A stretch of 64,000 bases of DNA, from the NCBI RefSeq assembly GCF_910592395.1, contig NC_088308.1, positions 10,743,001-10,807,000 on the forward strand, written 5' to 3'. This DNA is from Lineus longissimus (lineage: Eukaryota > Nemertea > Pilidiophora > Heteronemertea > Lineidae). Below, one piece after another: positions 1 through 11,574 of this stretch. The translations under genes were made by a program, and so were the position numbers. Every line of letters starts with the position of its first letter. Position 1 is the stretch's first letter. The notes under the pieces are model-generated. The model had not been told where the DNA came from. It searched no databases and worked only from the letters and a program-made list of their open reading frames with translations.

Positions 1-1057
1 TCGAATAATAATTAGCAACTAGCAATTACCCGCGCTCCGCACGGAGTTTTGGGCCATGGAGTGTTCGGTAAAGCTGCTTGATATTTTGTTGGGGGCGTGC
101 TGGTTTTGGTGGAAAGATCGGAATAACCAACAGAGGGAAACAGTTATATTTCATATTGATAATAATTTGGCCTTTATTTGCCCCTTTAAAAGAACAATAT
201 ATACTGGCTATTTACAAATATGCTGATGAGATACTTTTAACTGAAACAACTTCTCCCTGAAAATGTATGACCGAAAGTTCAAAAGGGTGTTCCATATAGT
301 CCTGTTGGGATGTTAAGGTTCGGAGGAGGATAGCAACTGCACCCAATTTCACCATGAGACGAACGGTTGGCATTAAATCACACGTGAAAAATCCAATGGG
401 ATTGTCCTGTTACGTTTTATAATCAGAACTGACCTGTATGCACTCGAATACGTTTTGGAAAAGACCTGCAACCAGCTTATGAGCATGTCGTTGATTTTGA
501 GGATCAAGTCGTGTGTTGGCGATCGTTTTGGGGTATATAGGCCTATGTTCGATCAAATCCCCTCGACAAATCTGTTATGTTTGCATCGACAATCTGGGCA
601 TTTTCTAGTATAATGTGACATTCCGATGGGATTTGAATAGAATCTGTGAACATGGTGGGACTAAATTATGAAGTTTCCGTTATATTGTGTATGTACTTTA
701 GTTGTCCGTTTCAGAGTTGTAGTAACCAATTGGCGTATTGGTGTTGGTTGAGGCTGGGAATCTATATAATACATTAGTTTATTTTTTTTAAATAAATAGT
801 AGACCTAGCTGAGTGGCTTCCCAGGTAAATCTAAATTCACATACGAAAAATTAGGAGATTCCATCCACGGGTTAAGGCGGTGATAGACTAGACATAAAAT
901 ACTTTTTCCAGTTCTAGTATATAGATTATTTACATCTTGATCACATTTTGAACGTGTTTGGAAGAAGGTTCCTCCCCTCTGCCTTAATTTCCGGCAGTCT
1001 TGATCGGGCACTGTAATTAGTCGAAGGTCAATATAATTTTAGCGCTCTATAAAAATT
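1..1057. other. No gene recognised (intronic or flanking DNA)
   Basis: AT-rich DNA with only short chance reading frames. I looked on the minus strand for the next TRPM exon (transmembrane segments 2 onward) and found no hydrophobic reading frame with matching splice sites, so the 3' part of the gene probably lies left of the window. Confidence 0.5.
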
Positions 1058-1224
1058 GTGACCCGTCACAGCAAAACCAGTCGCATGAGCCTGAATGATA
1101 ATGGAAGAAATTGATGTGCTCATATTTCACAAAAGGCAGACAATAGAGAAATGAACAAACAGTCCGTCTCAACCTGCCAAGCTCAGTAGAGCGACATGCT
1201 CCTGGTTTTGCTGTGACGGGTCAC
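1058..1224. repeat. 167-bp MITE with terminal inverted repeats
   Basis: The ends are perfect inverted repeats of 23 bp: GTGACCCGTCACAGC continuing to AAAACCAG on the left, and its reverse complement on the right. Inside them, TCGCATGAGC on the left mirrors GAGCATGTCGC on the right. ATT flanks both sides and may be a 3-bp target duplication. There is no coding capacity, so this is a non-autonomous DNA transposon; the superfamily is not certain. Confidence 0.85.
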
Positions 1225-1584
1225 ATTCATGCTAACAAATACTTACTGTATGGGCATAATACTTGGTAATGGGAGCAGTGTAGAAATGTACGTATGCAAG
1301 GGTGAAATGGACAGTAGATAAATCTTTCCAATCGTATCCAACAGGATACGCCCACTTTGATCTGGAAGAAAAAGTATACGTATCAATTCTATAGACTTCA
1401 TGTATGAGCACCAGTCATTGCTAGTGGAGGCCTTTTAGTTTCGGACAATAATTCACCGAGGTTTTCGAGGTTTCACAGAGTGGGTCTGTACAAGTAAAAA
1501 TTCCTTTGTGAATATACACATATATACCGCGTATATTTTTTTTTCATTTAAAGCTACCTCACATATTTATTTTAAATTCAAAAA

Positions 1585-2285
1585 ATTCCTTGAGGTCGAT
1601 CTATATCTATGCGTGGCGCAAAACTGCCCAACTTCAACTCGTGAAAGTTCATTGATAACAATGATTCAAAAACAATTATGGTGCGGTACGTTACGTATTA
1701 ACTTTCCCCTAAATAACTATATCGTATTTCTGGATTACCCAGAAAAATGACTTTTTTGGAAAGGCCAAAAAATCACCTTGATCAATTTTATGTCTACATG
1801 CTATGTCGCATCGAAGCATACCCTGTTGTAAAGAACGCAGCCATTCCTAGCGCATGTCCGTATAACCGTCGATTATTAAAAAAAATATATAATAATGCTT
1901 ATAATTAACAAAGTATAAGTTTTACACCACATAATTTCTCTATTTCGGAAATTTCGCGGAAATCTACTTGAAAAACCCAAAATCCGCGATTATACGGACA
2001 AGCTCCAGTTGGCTAACAGCACATTTCCATTTTCAAAATTATAAAAAAAGTGGATAAAAACTGCTTGACATTTTGAAACTTTATCATTCACGTCGGTTTG
2101 TTCACTATTTACAACACGAGCACACTCCTTGTGCGTTTCGAAATATTATGCGCAAATCAGGCGACCATTGAAAACCAAGGCCTAAAATTGCTGTCACATT
2201 TCAGGGTTGCGGTTAGGCATCAATAACAGTTCCCCGAGCGTTGCCTAAAATCGGCGAACAGGGTCTGGGCAATTGTGGTTCATTA
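1585..2285 (+). repeat. Interspersed repeat family R1, copy 1
   Basis: This stretch recurs in reverse complement at 41935-42665 with many small differences over about 700 bp. Shared landmarks include GTGGCGCAAAACTGCCCAAC, TCCGTATAACC beside a cytosine- and guanine-rich dyad, and GCGCAAATCAG. No coding frame runs through it, so it is probably a non-autonomous transposon or the non-coding part of a larger one. Confidence 0.75.
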
Positions 2286-2629
2286 TGTTACACTCCAATG
2301 AAACAAGTTGAAATAAATCACTCTACAATATACGGCCGGTTGTGCTACGTCGTTTACCGTTGAAGTATGTTGATGAACCGCCAGTAGAACTAACATTGAG
2401 CGATGCATTGCAATTATTTGAGTTGCAATGTATGGCTCCGTTTGCGATTGGTTTACAATATTGCAAATCGTTGCAAGTGACTGCAACTACTAGTTGAGGT
2501 GTTCTCTGGTTCAAACGAATCGCTCAGTGAGCGGCGAGCATACCGGAGTATGATCAGCGGACGATTGCGTCATGTAAGGTGATTACGCCGAAACCGTTTC
2601 GTGAAGTTATGTAAGCCCAGCTTCGTTTT

Positions 2630-2800
2630 AGTAAGTCGTCCCCCCGACTTACTAAGCCGTCATCCCAAAATAATAAAAATGACGGCATAATGTAAGAAAA
2701 AAATTTTTATTGAAAAACATTTGAGATAATGAAAATGACACAATTTTTGTCCGTTTTCGTCAGTCGTCCCCCCGAGTTAATAAATCGTGCCGCTCAGAAT
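2630..2800. repeat. Hairpin plus direct repeat around GTCGTCCCCCCGA
   Basis: AGTAAGTCG at 2630-2638 pairs with CGACTTACT at 2645-2653 across a C-rich loop. A related sequence (GTCGTCCCCCCGAGTTA) recurs about 125 bp downstream near 2763. The two copies flank an AT-rich spacer. This is probably a MITE fragment; no gene is seen. Confidence 0.5.
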
Positions 2801-2913
2801 TTTTTTTTTCGATGTCCTTTTACAGCTGGCCACCGTACATTACCTATTGAAAACTTATAGAATAATTCATGATATGACAGTCCGTGGGCTTTAGGGGCTT
2901 GCCTGGCGAACAG

Positions 2914-2934
2914 CCCCCCCCCCCCCCCCCCCCC
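2914..2934. repeat. Poly-C tract, 21 nt
   Basis: Uninterrupted run of cytosines on the plus strand. Other long C or G runs include 8792-8806, 16773-16793 and 34239-34265. Confidence 0.95.
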
Positions 2935-2982
2935 AACCGGAACTGATGAAACTCGGCTGATAGTGTAATACGTATTATGTTC

Positions 2983-3030
2983 AAATTTTCAAAATTTCAA
3001 ACTTTCAAAATTTCAAAATTTCAAAAATAG
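2983..3030. repeat. TTTCAAAA microsatellite
   Basis: About five imperfect copies of an 8-10 bp unit, TTTCAAAA. Low-complexity DNA with no coding signal. Confidence 0.85.
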
Positions 3031-4137
3031 TCATGAATTAATGAAAGACCCCATCAAATGCTCGTCAAAATGATCGTCCCGGTAAATACTATCAAAATAT
3101 GTTGACATATGCAAATCCTGTAAATAACGAACTTAGGAGAGGTCACAAGGTCACAGCTTTTGGACGGTTCTTTAAGTCCAACAAACTCAGCCAATACTAC
3201 CCTTGACATGCAAACAATTTTTGTTAACCAGACTGAAGGTGCTTTTTTATACTTGTAGACATCGTCTTGCATCTTTCAACAATGCATATTGGATTGTTTT
3301 CGATGTACTCGTATCCGGTTCTGCAGCAAACAACAGTAGGTCAACCGCCAAAAAGGGAGCAAAATCGTGCTCCTTGGGTAAAATCATGATAGTTCTCATA
3401 TGTTGAAATGAAAGTCCATTTAATGTAATGACCTCTCAAAGAATTACTGTAAGTCTCATAACATCAGATCTTGTTTTGTGCAAATTAAGCCACCAGGAAG
3501 TAAAATAGGTCATTGTTCGGAATCAACAATAAAACACATTACATCATCAACTTTAAATAAATCAAATTATAAGTACCCAAAACAGCCTCCGATCGGATTT
3601 GTAATTTTCTAAATAGTTCACACTTCCGCCAATACATTTAAAGGAAAGCAATCGTAAGCATGTCTGAAAAGCACAGGTTACAAAATATACTAAAATACTT
3701 TTCCCAAATATTTTCATTCGTCCGTTAAACAGAAAACTTGTCATAAAATTCACAATATCGCACGTCAACCGCCAATTCCCCCTTGCCAGTTCCAGCATTG
3801 CTATTGTATTTCTCATTTGATTTCCGCCAAACCAGATTTGAGGGGTAGCAGAGAGAACTGAATTCGGTCTATCTCTCTGCTCGACCGTGGATTCAGCGCT
3901 ATGGGAATCAATATGCATGTACATGTAAATGACTGGTCCCGTGACTTGTGTACAAAGCATAGCCGCTTGTCAAAAGTGCTGGCTCTGTGAGAACACCATC
4001 CTCAAACGTACAGTGCATGACGTTCGGGACATTTCAGATTTGCAAGAATGGATACTGGCACACTCCCACTGAATTCAGAAGTTTTTGTATCATGATTATT
4101 TTCTAGTAAACGATTGCCAAGTATTTAATAGGCTTAC
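3031..4137. other. Intergenic or intronic DNA, no gene recognised
   Basis: The DNA just 3' of the last recovered TRPM exon. A minus-strand open frame of about 130 codons at 3562-3960 lacks recognisable similarity and convincing splice sites. I treat it as chance. Confidence 0.5.
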
Positions 4138-4274
4138 TTTGCATGTTTTTCTTCTACTTTGGAAATATCTTCTACCTTGGAACTACGGCATGTTGGTATA
4201 CTACAAGTACATGCTTTTCTTTCTGTGAACTTGATCATGAAGATCAAAAAGGGCAATACGGCAGTCAGAAATAT
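4138..4274 (-). CDS. TRPM: TRPM-like channel, exon with first transmembrane segment
   Basis: The exon starts after a strong acceptor (CTTTTCTTGCAG on the minus strand) in phase 0, matching the phase-0 end of the exon at 7612. It encodes a hydrophobic stretch, IFLTAVLPFLIFMIKF, then a charged, cysteine-containing linker ending EEKHAK. In TRPM channels the first membrane helix follows the cytoplasmic homology region at this point, so I assign it as S1. It ends at GCAAA|GTAAGC with two bases carried to the next exon. An earlier possible donor (TCCAAG|GTAGAA) lies inside and would shorten it. The next exon was not found. The identity of the helix is inferred from position and hydrophobicity. Confidence 0.72.
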
Positions 4275-5781
4275 CTGCAAGAAAAGTGAGAACACTTAAT
4301 ATCACATGAACATGTCCAAAGAAAGCTGAGTACGAGGGTTCTACCGCGCACATCCTGATTTAAGCGGATAGCGATTGTAACTATCCCGCTTGCGAAATTT
4401 TGTTTGTCAAACGACATAATCCATTACACGTGCGCGCGCGCGCCCCTTATATAATAGATGAGCTAGGAACTAAGTACGAATAGCAATTGCAATGGATAGG
4501 TCGTTTGCGGGAAAAATCGCTCCCCGGTTTAAATGGGACATGACACAGAGATCGCTTTGTAGGTAGGCATGTTATGTCTCGGATACGGGCGGCGAAATTT
4601 TGGCATGACGTCAGAATGACAGCATTTTGTATACAAAGATATCCATCCATAAGGCTAGCCCTAAGCGCTGGCTACCATTCACCCGGAAGAACCAATTCCA
4701 CAGATGGCCAAGAACCAAGTAAGCCTTCCAGCTTGCCTTCTTGTGGTCTCTCCTTTGAAAGGAAAATGCATTCATGGGTTCAAAATGTGCTGTTGGAGTC
4801 CTGAAACGAAATATTGTTAGACAATCTGGGGTAGACTGCTCGGTAACTTGGAAGAGTCGGTATGATCGGGGGACTGAATATCCAGGGTGCCATTGCATAT
4901 TTTTAAAAATCCGCCAAATTGATTTAAGCGACAACTAGCTATGTTTCGATGCTTTTGACGCAAAGCCATGTGTAGTCATACTTATACATGTATGCCATAA
5001 TCCGTCCGAATACAATAGGGCCTGACACTTAAAGTGGCACAGAAAAATATGAGTCGCCAATGAATTGGGAGGCATGCATAAAAAAACAGAAAATGCTACT
5101 TAGCAGAAACAACAAATTGCCAATTTCGTATGAATAATTTTTCCTTTTCAAATCAAAGTTAGTGGTACTACTTGACCTGTTGACTTGAACTTGCTTGTTT
5201 GTAATTTCGATATCAGCATTTCAGAGGACGAGGATATAAGCCTGACGATAAGGTTCCATTACACTAATACCGTAGGCCTTCTTCTCTTCTCGTCTGTTTT
5301 TTTCTCTTTGAAAGTAGTACATTCTTTAGATGACATGCGTTGAATTGGTATATCGGTAGTCTCTTTGATTTATCAAAAAAATGAATTCGATCCATGGTGC
5401 TTATACTTCATGAAATCGAAATTTAGATTTGATTGATAGAACGTGATAATGCTCTTCGGACATGAAACTTCCACTTCCTAAATTCTTTCAGAAATACTGC
5501 GATTGAACAAAATGTCCGTTCCGCGGTTGTTCTGGAGCTATACTTGGAATAAAAACTTCATAGGCATCATTCGCTACAGAAAGCATAGTTATTTACCTCA
5601 TTATATTCACAGTTTTCTTTTTAATGCACAAGAAGAAAACGTTTACGGTTACTTTTGGGACTAACTTTCACGGACTGTTCCGTGGACTTTGAAGACGCAA
5701 AACGTCCAGATTTCGTATCTTTTTACTACATGTATACACGCACACAATTAAGAACTTCAACTAGTAATTCATGTGCACATA
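4275..5781. other. TRPM intron, no further gene
   Basis: Intron DNA between the S1 exon and the Tc1 insertion. It includes a CG dinucleotide run next to TTATATAATAG at 4430-4452; a similar arrangement occurs near 16223-16245. A 107-codon minus-strand frame at 4611-4934 has no recognisable similarity, and the flanking exons already join in phase without it. Confidence 0.55.
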
Positions 5782-7363
5782 CACTCATCAAAGAAAGTTA
5801 AGGACCACTTTTTATGTTTAACATATTTTTTTACAGCACATATTAAGGACCAGAAAATGCCTAAATATGAATGTCCTGTATGACCTCCAAGACACAGTAA
5901 TCAATTTCACATGTTGTTTGTTCCAATTGTTGCATAACTTCTTTCTAAACTTGCCACAACCTGAAAATGGGTGTTTTTGGTGTGTCAGCTGACCACATAA
6001 AGTGGTACAAAAGTCCATGCAAGTGCTTTTCCTTGCATTTCCCACCAAGCTCAGGCAGCATTCTGACAAGAGAGATGCCTAGATGCCACTTGAGTGAAGT
6101 AGAGGTTGCACGAGCCATAGGGATGCTGGAAGCTGGCTTCAGTCAGCGACGAGTAGCTGAGATGATGGGTGTGTCTCACAGTGTCATCAGTCGTGCTAAC
6201 CAACGACACCGGGAGACAGGGCGATACTTAGAGAGTATACTCAGAGAGTACTGGCCGCCCATCAGCAACAACTGCGAGGGATGACCGCTACTTAGTGACT
6301 CTTTGTCGTCGCAACCGCTTCAGTAGTGCTCGCAGACTCGATAACCAATTCACTGCTGCAACTGGGGTGACGGTTTCAAATCAAACCATCCGTAACCGAC
6401 TTCACAGAGCCGACATCCATGCCAGGAGGCCACTGCAATGCATCCCATTAACACCTGCTCACAGAAGAATCCGTCTCAATTGGGCTTGTGATCATGTGGG
6501 ATGGAGCCACCAGCAATGGCGCCGTGTTCTGTTCTCAGATGAGAGCAGATTCAGCCTGGATCACAATGATGGACGTGTAAGAGTCTGGAGACAACAGGGA
6601 GAGAGATTTGCAGATGCCTGCATCGCTGAACATGACCGCTATGGTGGAGGCAGCATCATGGTGTCGGGCGGAATCAGCTACGGTCAACGCACTCGCCTCT
6701 ATGTGGTCCCAGGGGGAGCAATTACAGTGAGGTACAGAAATGAAATCGTGGAACCTTTTGTGGTTCCGTTTGTAGAAAACGCTGGGGGAAAATTTCATTT
6801 TCATGGACGACAACGCCCGTCCCCACACAGCGAGGGTGGTGACACAGTACCTGGTGGATCATGGAATTGAGCGTATGGACTTGCCAGCGAAATCCCCGGA
6901 CTTGAATCCGATAGAACATGTCTGGGACATGATGGGAAGGAGTATTGGAGCGCTTGAGGTGCAGCCAAATGGGTTGCAGCAGCTTGGTGTGGCCTTGGAG
7001 GCTGCATGGGATGCAATTAATGTCAGGGATGTTAATCGTCTGATAAACTCAATGAGACAGCGGTGTCAGGCTGTTATTGCAGCAGGGGGAGGCCATACTC
7101 GCTACTGACCATGCTGACATTGATGACAAGACATTTAGGCTAAAATTGTGAAAAAGTTGACACACCAAAACACCCATTTTCAGGTTGTGCCAAGTTTAGA
7201 AAGAAGTTATGCAACAACTGGAACAAACCACATGTGAAATTGATTACTGTGTCTTGGATGTCATACAGGACATTCATATCTAGGCATTTTCTGGTCCTTA
7301 ATATGTGCTGTGAAAAAAATATGTTAAAAATAAAAAGTGGTCCTTAACTTTCTTTGATGAGTA
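5782..7363 (+). mobile_element. Tc1-like DNA transposon with ~200-bp inverted repeats
   Basis: 1,582-bp element flanked by TA on both sides (5780-5781 and 7364-7365), the usual Tc1/mariner target. The left terminus reads CACTCATCAAAG and the right, reversed, TACTCATCAAAG. The inverted repeats extend about 200 bp each side (5782 to about 5990, and about 7150 to 7363), much longer than the simple 20-30 bp Tc1 type. It encloses one transposase gene broken by two frameshifts. The element sits in the TRPM intron, opposite in orientation to the host gene. Confidence 0.95.
6075..7108 (+). pseudogene. Tc1 transposase, two frameshifts (DD34E)
   Basis: The reading starts at the ATG at 6075 with a helix-turn-helix region (SQRRVAEMMGVSHSVISR). 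It then changes frame near 6246 and again near 6797. The second section carries a GRPS..T box and the first catalytic Asp in LFSDESRF. The third carries the second Asp in MDDNARPHTA and the Glu in NPIEHVWD. Thirty-four residues separate these last two, the DD34E spacing of Tc1. It ends at TGA 7106-7108. All expected domains are present, so only small indels disable it. It is probably inactive but could be mobilised if a related enzyme exists elsewhere. Confidence 0.93.
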
Positions 7364-7611
7364 TATTACTGAAAACTAATTCTAAAAGAAACAGCGTGTC
7401 CCCCTTTTTATCTGATTTGCGTTAAAGGAGGAGCCCCTTTCAACGTACAACCTATTGTTTTCTTCAATTCCCAGCGCAACAGCCGTCGGTTGCAAGCTGG
7501 CCCACTGGCCGATGCCGTCACTGTTCTTCAATATGGGGTCGTATGACAAAAGAAATGCAATGTACATGTATATTGTATAATGATCTACAACTCTAATATG
7601 ATAAACTCTAC

Positions 7612-7846
7612 CTTCCACGTAGGAGTTGACCGAACCATCTTCCCTCTCCACGTTGCGTCAATGTTCACTTGGCAAGGAATGAGTTCGAGGAAATGCTTCC
7701 GCTGTCCCATAAATGCCGCACTCAGTAACGTAGTTCCCTCGCCCCAAATGGTTTCTGAGTGTTCTCGCGTTAGAAGGGATTGGGTCTTATTTCTGTCATT
7801 GGCGCTGCACTCCATCAGCACATCACCTGCCCGAACTTCCCACAAC
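7612..7846 (-). CDS. TRPM: TRPM-like channel, pre-S1 cytoplasmic exon
   Basis: 235-bp exon entered after TTATTTACAG and left at TGGAAG|GTAGAG. Its first base completes the Lys codon begun in the exon at 10141. The product reads KLWEVRAGDVLMECSANDR, then KTQSLLTRE, and ends near WRGKMVRSTPTWK. This matches the TRPM segment just before the first helix, where an acidic/Cys 'LL' repeat is followed by a Trp-x-Gly-Lys/Arg-Met motif and a Trp-Lys before S1. Identification rests on family pattern and phase fit with both neighbours. No in-frame stops are seen. Confidence 0.88.
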
Positions 7847-10140
7847 CTGTAAATAAGGCAGGGTGTGAATTGTTACTATAATCAATAATTTGACATTGAG
7901 AGGAAAAAAAGGTAAGTAATCGGAAATATTGTTTATCTTTGCACGAAAAATACTGTTTCCTCACGTATACCGTCTTTCTATACCATTTATGCACAATAAC
8001 AATGTCCATACATTGGGTGGGGTACGCAATAGGGTTCATCACATGCGGGGCGGTTTTTCTTTGCCCACGTGATGAATGGGCATTGTCCATTTGCTCTGCT
8101 TCGGCACGCCATGAATAAGGCCCAAACACTATTGTCTGGTTATACAACCCATTCAATTCATTTAAAATCCCATCGACCAATGGTAGTGGACTGCAAGTAG
8201 TGGGTGTCTCTGGTCATAGGTCTGCACCACGATATGGGCCAATCAGTCCAATCCACTAGGCCTAACCTTTTAAAAAATCTAGATTTCATCAGCCACTCCT
8301 GCCATTACACCAGAAGGTTACGCGCGAGTGATTCAGTGCACAAGACTAGGTTGGATTTCTGATACATGGCCTCATTCACCAGTATGGATGTGTTTTCCAT
8401 TATCAATACATATCTTTTATGAATCATGAATTACTTCTCTATTAAGGGAAAACATTATGAAGTTTCAATGCAGGAGCCTAAATATTGTCGTATCAGTGGT
8501 CACATTAACCCGTCGTGGCCGAGAAGCTGGTTCATGGCTAAAAAACGGTCGAAAATTACCCCCACAACTAACTTCGGAGCCTCCAAACGCTGAACTTATC
8601 ACGGTCAACCCACAACGAAGATTTTATGGTTTGAAGACAATACTTTTATTAGACCTCCGGGAAACGTCTGGGAAAAGTTATGACTGAGCCACTAGATGTC
8701 GCTGAATTAAGTGGTTAATGCATCAGCATTTTATTACTAGAGTGTACCCAGAAGAAGTGTGATGTCTCTCATAGTCCGCTAGGAATAATTACCCCCCCCC
8801 CCCCCCATCTCGATTAGTGCTAAACATCCAACGCAGGCAGTGGCCAAACTCTTACCAACTAAGATCGTGCTGCCTTTTCTAAATAAAAAAGTTGTTGTTA
8901 TTAGCAACATGGTCAAGTGTTTAGCGGATTAATCATCGACAACTGTGTGTAAATTGTCTATTCGCGGGTTATGAGGAGTCATGTAGGAGTGGGAGTTTGG
9001 TGGTTCTAAAAACCCCACTAAACCTGTACGCTACATTTTGGCCGGGCCAAACTTCAACTTTGGTATTGATCGTACGTTTGGTGTTCAACTGTTACAGTAT
9101 TGTAATCGAAGATTAATCGGCTCAAATACCGGTGCCGGTTTTATTTTCTTTGGTCAATTTATTATTTATTTCACTTTAAATTCAATATCAATTTACAGTG
9201 ACTACATTGCAGTTGGCATAAGCGGTCATCTTTAAATCTCTTTATTCCAGTATAATGCCACCATCTAATTTGAGTAACCACATTTTGATGAAGATTGCAT
9301 CTTGATAAGGCTACATTACATATCAGTATTTAATGTGACCTACAATGTACTTTGCAAGGTCACCGAGATCAAACTCTAACTTACTTCACTGCGCACATTT
9401 TTATATTGTTTGTCCTTTTTAATACATGTAGTTAAAGAGAACAAGCGCTCTGCAATTTGTTTCGAGCGCCTGATTACGGCTTTCAATAGGACGTAATCGT
9501 TAAATATCTGACAACCAGAAAAACTACATGTAAATTAGGACGGCAACCCGGTACAGCCAATTTAAGTGGGGGTGCTTATTGGCTGTCATATCACTTGACA
9601 CACTTGAGGCGTCAGTCTAGAAATTGCCAATTGGATGAAAGGGGCTTATGATGAAAGACGCCCGGACTCCCGATTACGCCCGACGCACAGGATTTTGTCA
9701 TTGTGAGGAAATAATTTTGTTTGTATGCATTTGTCTACATTTGCGTAGGTCATTGAATTTGGACATTTTCCTTTACGGTTTATTTTTTGTGTCCATCTAC
9801 TCATGTGCCAAGAATGAATGAGAAGTCTACAGAAAGAAAATATGGCTATCCTTAGGACCCTCCAAATGAGCATTGGAGTTGGCTGACAAAAAAGGTTTGC
9901 TGCACTGAGAATGCTGGCCACTTGAAATCATGTTTTGTTTTGAAATAAGGATCAGTAAAAACAAACTTCGAAGTCCTAAACGATGCGGACACAACATTCA
10001 CGAATGGACCATAGGCCCTCCGAATATCCATATCTTAAACCTTCCTGTCTCACACGATAATAAAGAATTTGGGTTTGCCCCGAAAAAGCGTTCTGCCTCC
10101 TCGTATTGAGAACGCTGCATGCCCCTTGTCGATCACTTAC
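7847..10140. other. TRPM intron, no gene recognised
   Basis: 2.3-kb intron. It contains a 15-nt poly-C tract at 8792-8806 and short chance frames (for example 8457-8687 plus). Neighbouring TRPM exons join in phase across it, so no channel exon is expected here. Confidence 0.6.
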
Positions 10141-10240
10141 TTTGCATGTTCGGCAAGTGATTCCTGCAGAGCTGGCTCTTTTTCGTCGTGAGCTCTTCGT
10201 GCGAGCCTCGAGAGTATGGTGCTGGCCATCAGTGCCATTA
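10141..10240 (-). CDS. TRPM: TRPM-like channel, MHR4-region helix exon
   Basis: 100-bp exon between TTTTTTTACAG and GCAAA|GTAAGT. It begins with two bases that complete an Ile codon from the previous exon and ends with two bases of a Lys codon completed at 7846. The product reads MALMASTILSRLARRA, then an acidic stretch, then QESLAEHAK. It matches the TRPM pattern of a Met/Ala-rich helix (ALxASxIL) followed by E/D-rich residues and ExAK. It belongs to the C-terminal part of the cytoplasmic TRPM homology region. The phase fit on both sides is exact. Confidence 0.9.
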
Positions 10241-11274
10241 CTGTAAAAAAAGAGTGGACATGTATGATTGACCCCGTGCGCTGGTTATCTCTGCGCTGGT
10301 AATCTCTGCGAGATCATTGCCTCGGGAATCGACGGAGGCGCAATGACTTCGGACGAGAGGCTTTGCTGGTGGACCTGGTACAGCCTACACTCTAGATCGG
10401 AAGCGACAAACATGGCCAATACGGCACGCAGTGATTTTGGGCTTTCTACAATTTAGATAAGGCAACATATGCTAGTTACATTTCGTGCCATGAAAATGGG
10501 AAGGAACAAGCGGTACTGCGGAGCTTTTGCATTACCGTATATTAGGCCAGCAAAGCACTCCAACCGCAAGGCTGGTTTTTCTAATTTCAACGCTAGTGCA
10601 CATTTGAATTGTTGCATTGCACTTTAAAAGTAATTCAAACTATTTCACAGCTTACAACATTTTGGCTACGGCGATTATTTATGATCCAGGTTTTCATAAA
10701 CAAACAGTTTCGGGATCAACCAATGGATGGTCTAATGAGTTATAGCATTCTGAAAACTCTCTCCTGCACTTAAACTCCATGCTGAACATTGGTAATTCTG
10801 AAATATTACAGTAACTCACCTTAAAAGGGGCAAAAGTTTTTATCAACATACTGTAAATATTAAGTTCATAATTCCATTGTCATAATCGGAATGAGGTTTC
10901 TAGAATAGGGTACTTCTAAATCGTTTGGTTTCTCAACATGGCCTATTTTCACAACGCGATTATAATTTGCTTACGCATGTTTCATCAGTCGGATGCATGC
11001 AAAACGTACCATATGTAGCTTTGTACTTACGACACTGTTTCAGAACCGTGTGATGTCATATGAACAAGACACATCTCCTAATTTTCAGACATTTACGCAC
11101 GCACGTCTGATGCATTCGATGAATAGGCCTAAGAAGACCATGATTGTTGATATGACGAAAAGAGTCATATTTTATTATCCGATCAAGAATTTTAAAACTT
11201 CGAATTAAAAACAATGTCTTAATTTCATTTTTGAAAAAATGGACAAGAACCACCTAACTATTCACGAAACTTAC
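10241..11274. other. TRPM intron, nothing recognised
   Basis: About 1 kb of AT-rich intron with short chance frames only. Confidence 0.6.
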
Positions 11275-11574
11275 TGATATGAGGATGTTTCTTGGTGTTC
11301 TTCCCAATGTTCCCATGTTGCCAGAAGAAATAGGCAATGTCTGTTCTATTGAATAGAACTGCCCACAGAAAAAGATGCGTCCCAATATCAATATTCGAAT
11401 CGCCACCACCTGAAACACTCTCCGTGTGTGTCTCTTCGTTTTTCTTCTCGTATGGAGTCGCATGCACTAGTGGTGTGCCACCTGAAACACTCTCCGTTTG
11501 TGTCTCTTTGTTTTTCTTCGCGACTGGTGATTCTACTTTTTTCTCACCAGTCGAGGTTTTGCATGGTTTTTGAT
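11275..11574 (-). CDS. TRPM: TRPM-like channel, exon with HLFLWAVL motif and linker
   Basis: 300-bp exon, acceptor CTTGTTTCAG, donor CATATCA|GTAAGT. It starts with two bases that complete an Asp codon opened in the exon at 30768 and leaves one base for the exon at 10240. The first two thirds are a hydrophilic linker with two in-frame 24-residue repeats (KKNKETQTESVSGG and KKNEETHTESVSGG). The last third reads THLFLWAVLFNRTDIAYFFW. That Leu-Trp-Ala-Val-Leu-x-Asn-Arg helix is highly typical of the TRPM homology region. The Ser/Thr-rich linker is longer than I expect for the family and is probably lineage-specific. Confidence 0.93.
11405..11523 (-). repeat. In-frame 72-bp coding duplication in TRPM exon
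   Basis: Two copies of a unit containing CACCTGAAACACTCTCCG (plus strand) start 72 bp apart. They encode two 24-residue repeats within the channel linker. The length is a multiple of three, so the frame is kept. Confidence 0.9.

Noticed and set aside
3562-3960. 132-codon minus frame as the next channel exon
   Set aside because: No membrane helix of the expected kind and no acceptor or donor in the right phase.
4611-4934. 107-codon minus frame as a gene
   Set aside because: No recognisable domain or splice signals, and it lies inside a phase-consistent intron.
7382-7611. Open frame after the donor at 7612 as more channel coding sequence
   Set aside because: No TRPM resemblance; the donor at 7611 and the exon at 4274 fit perfectly without it.
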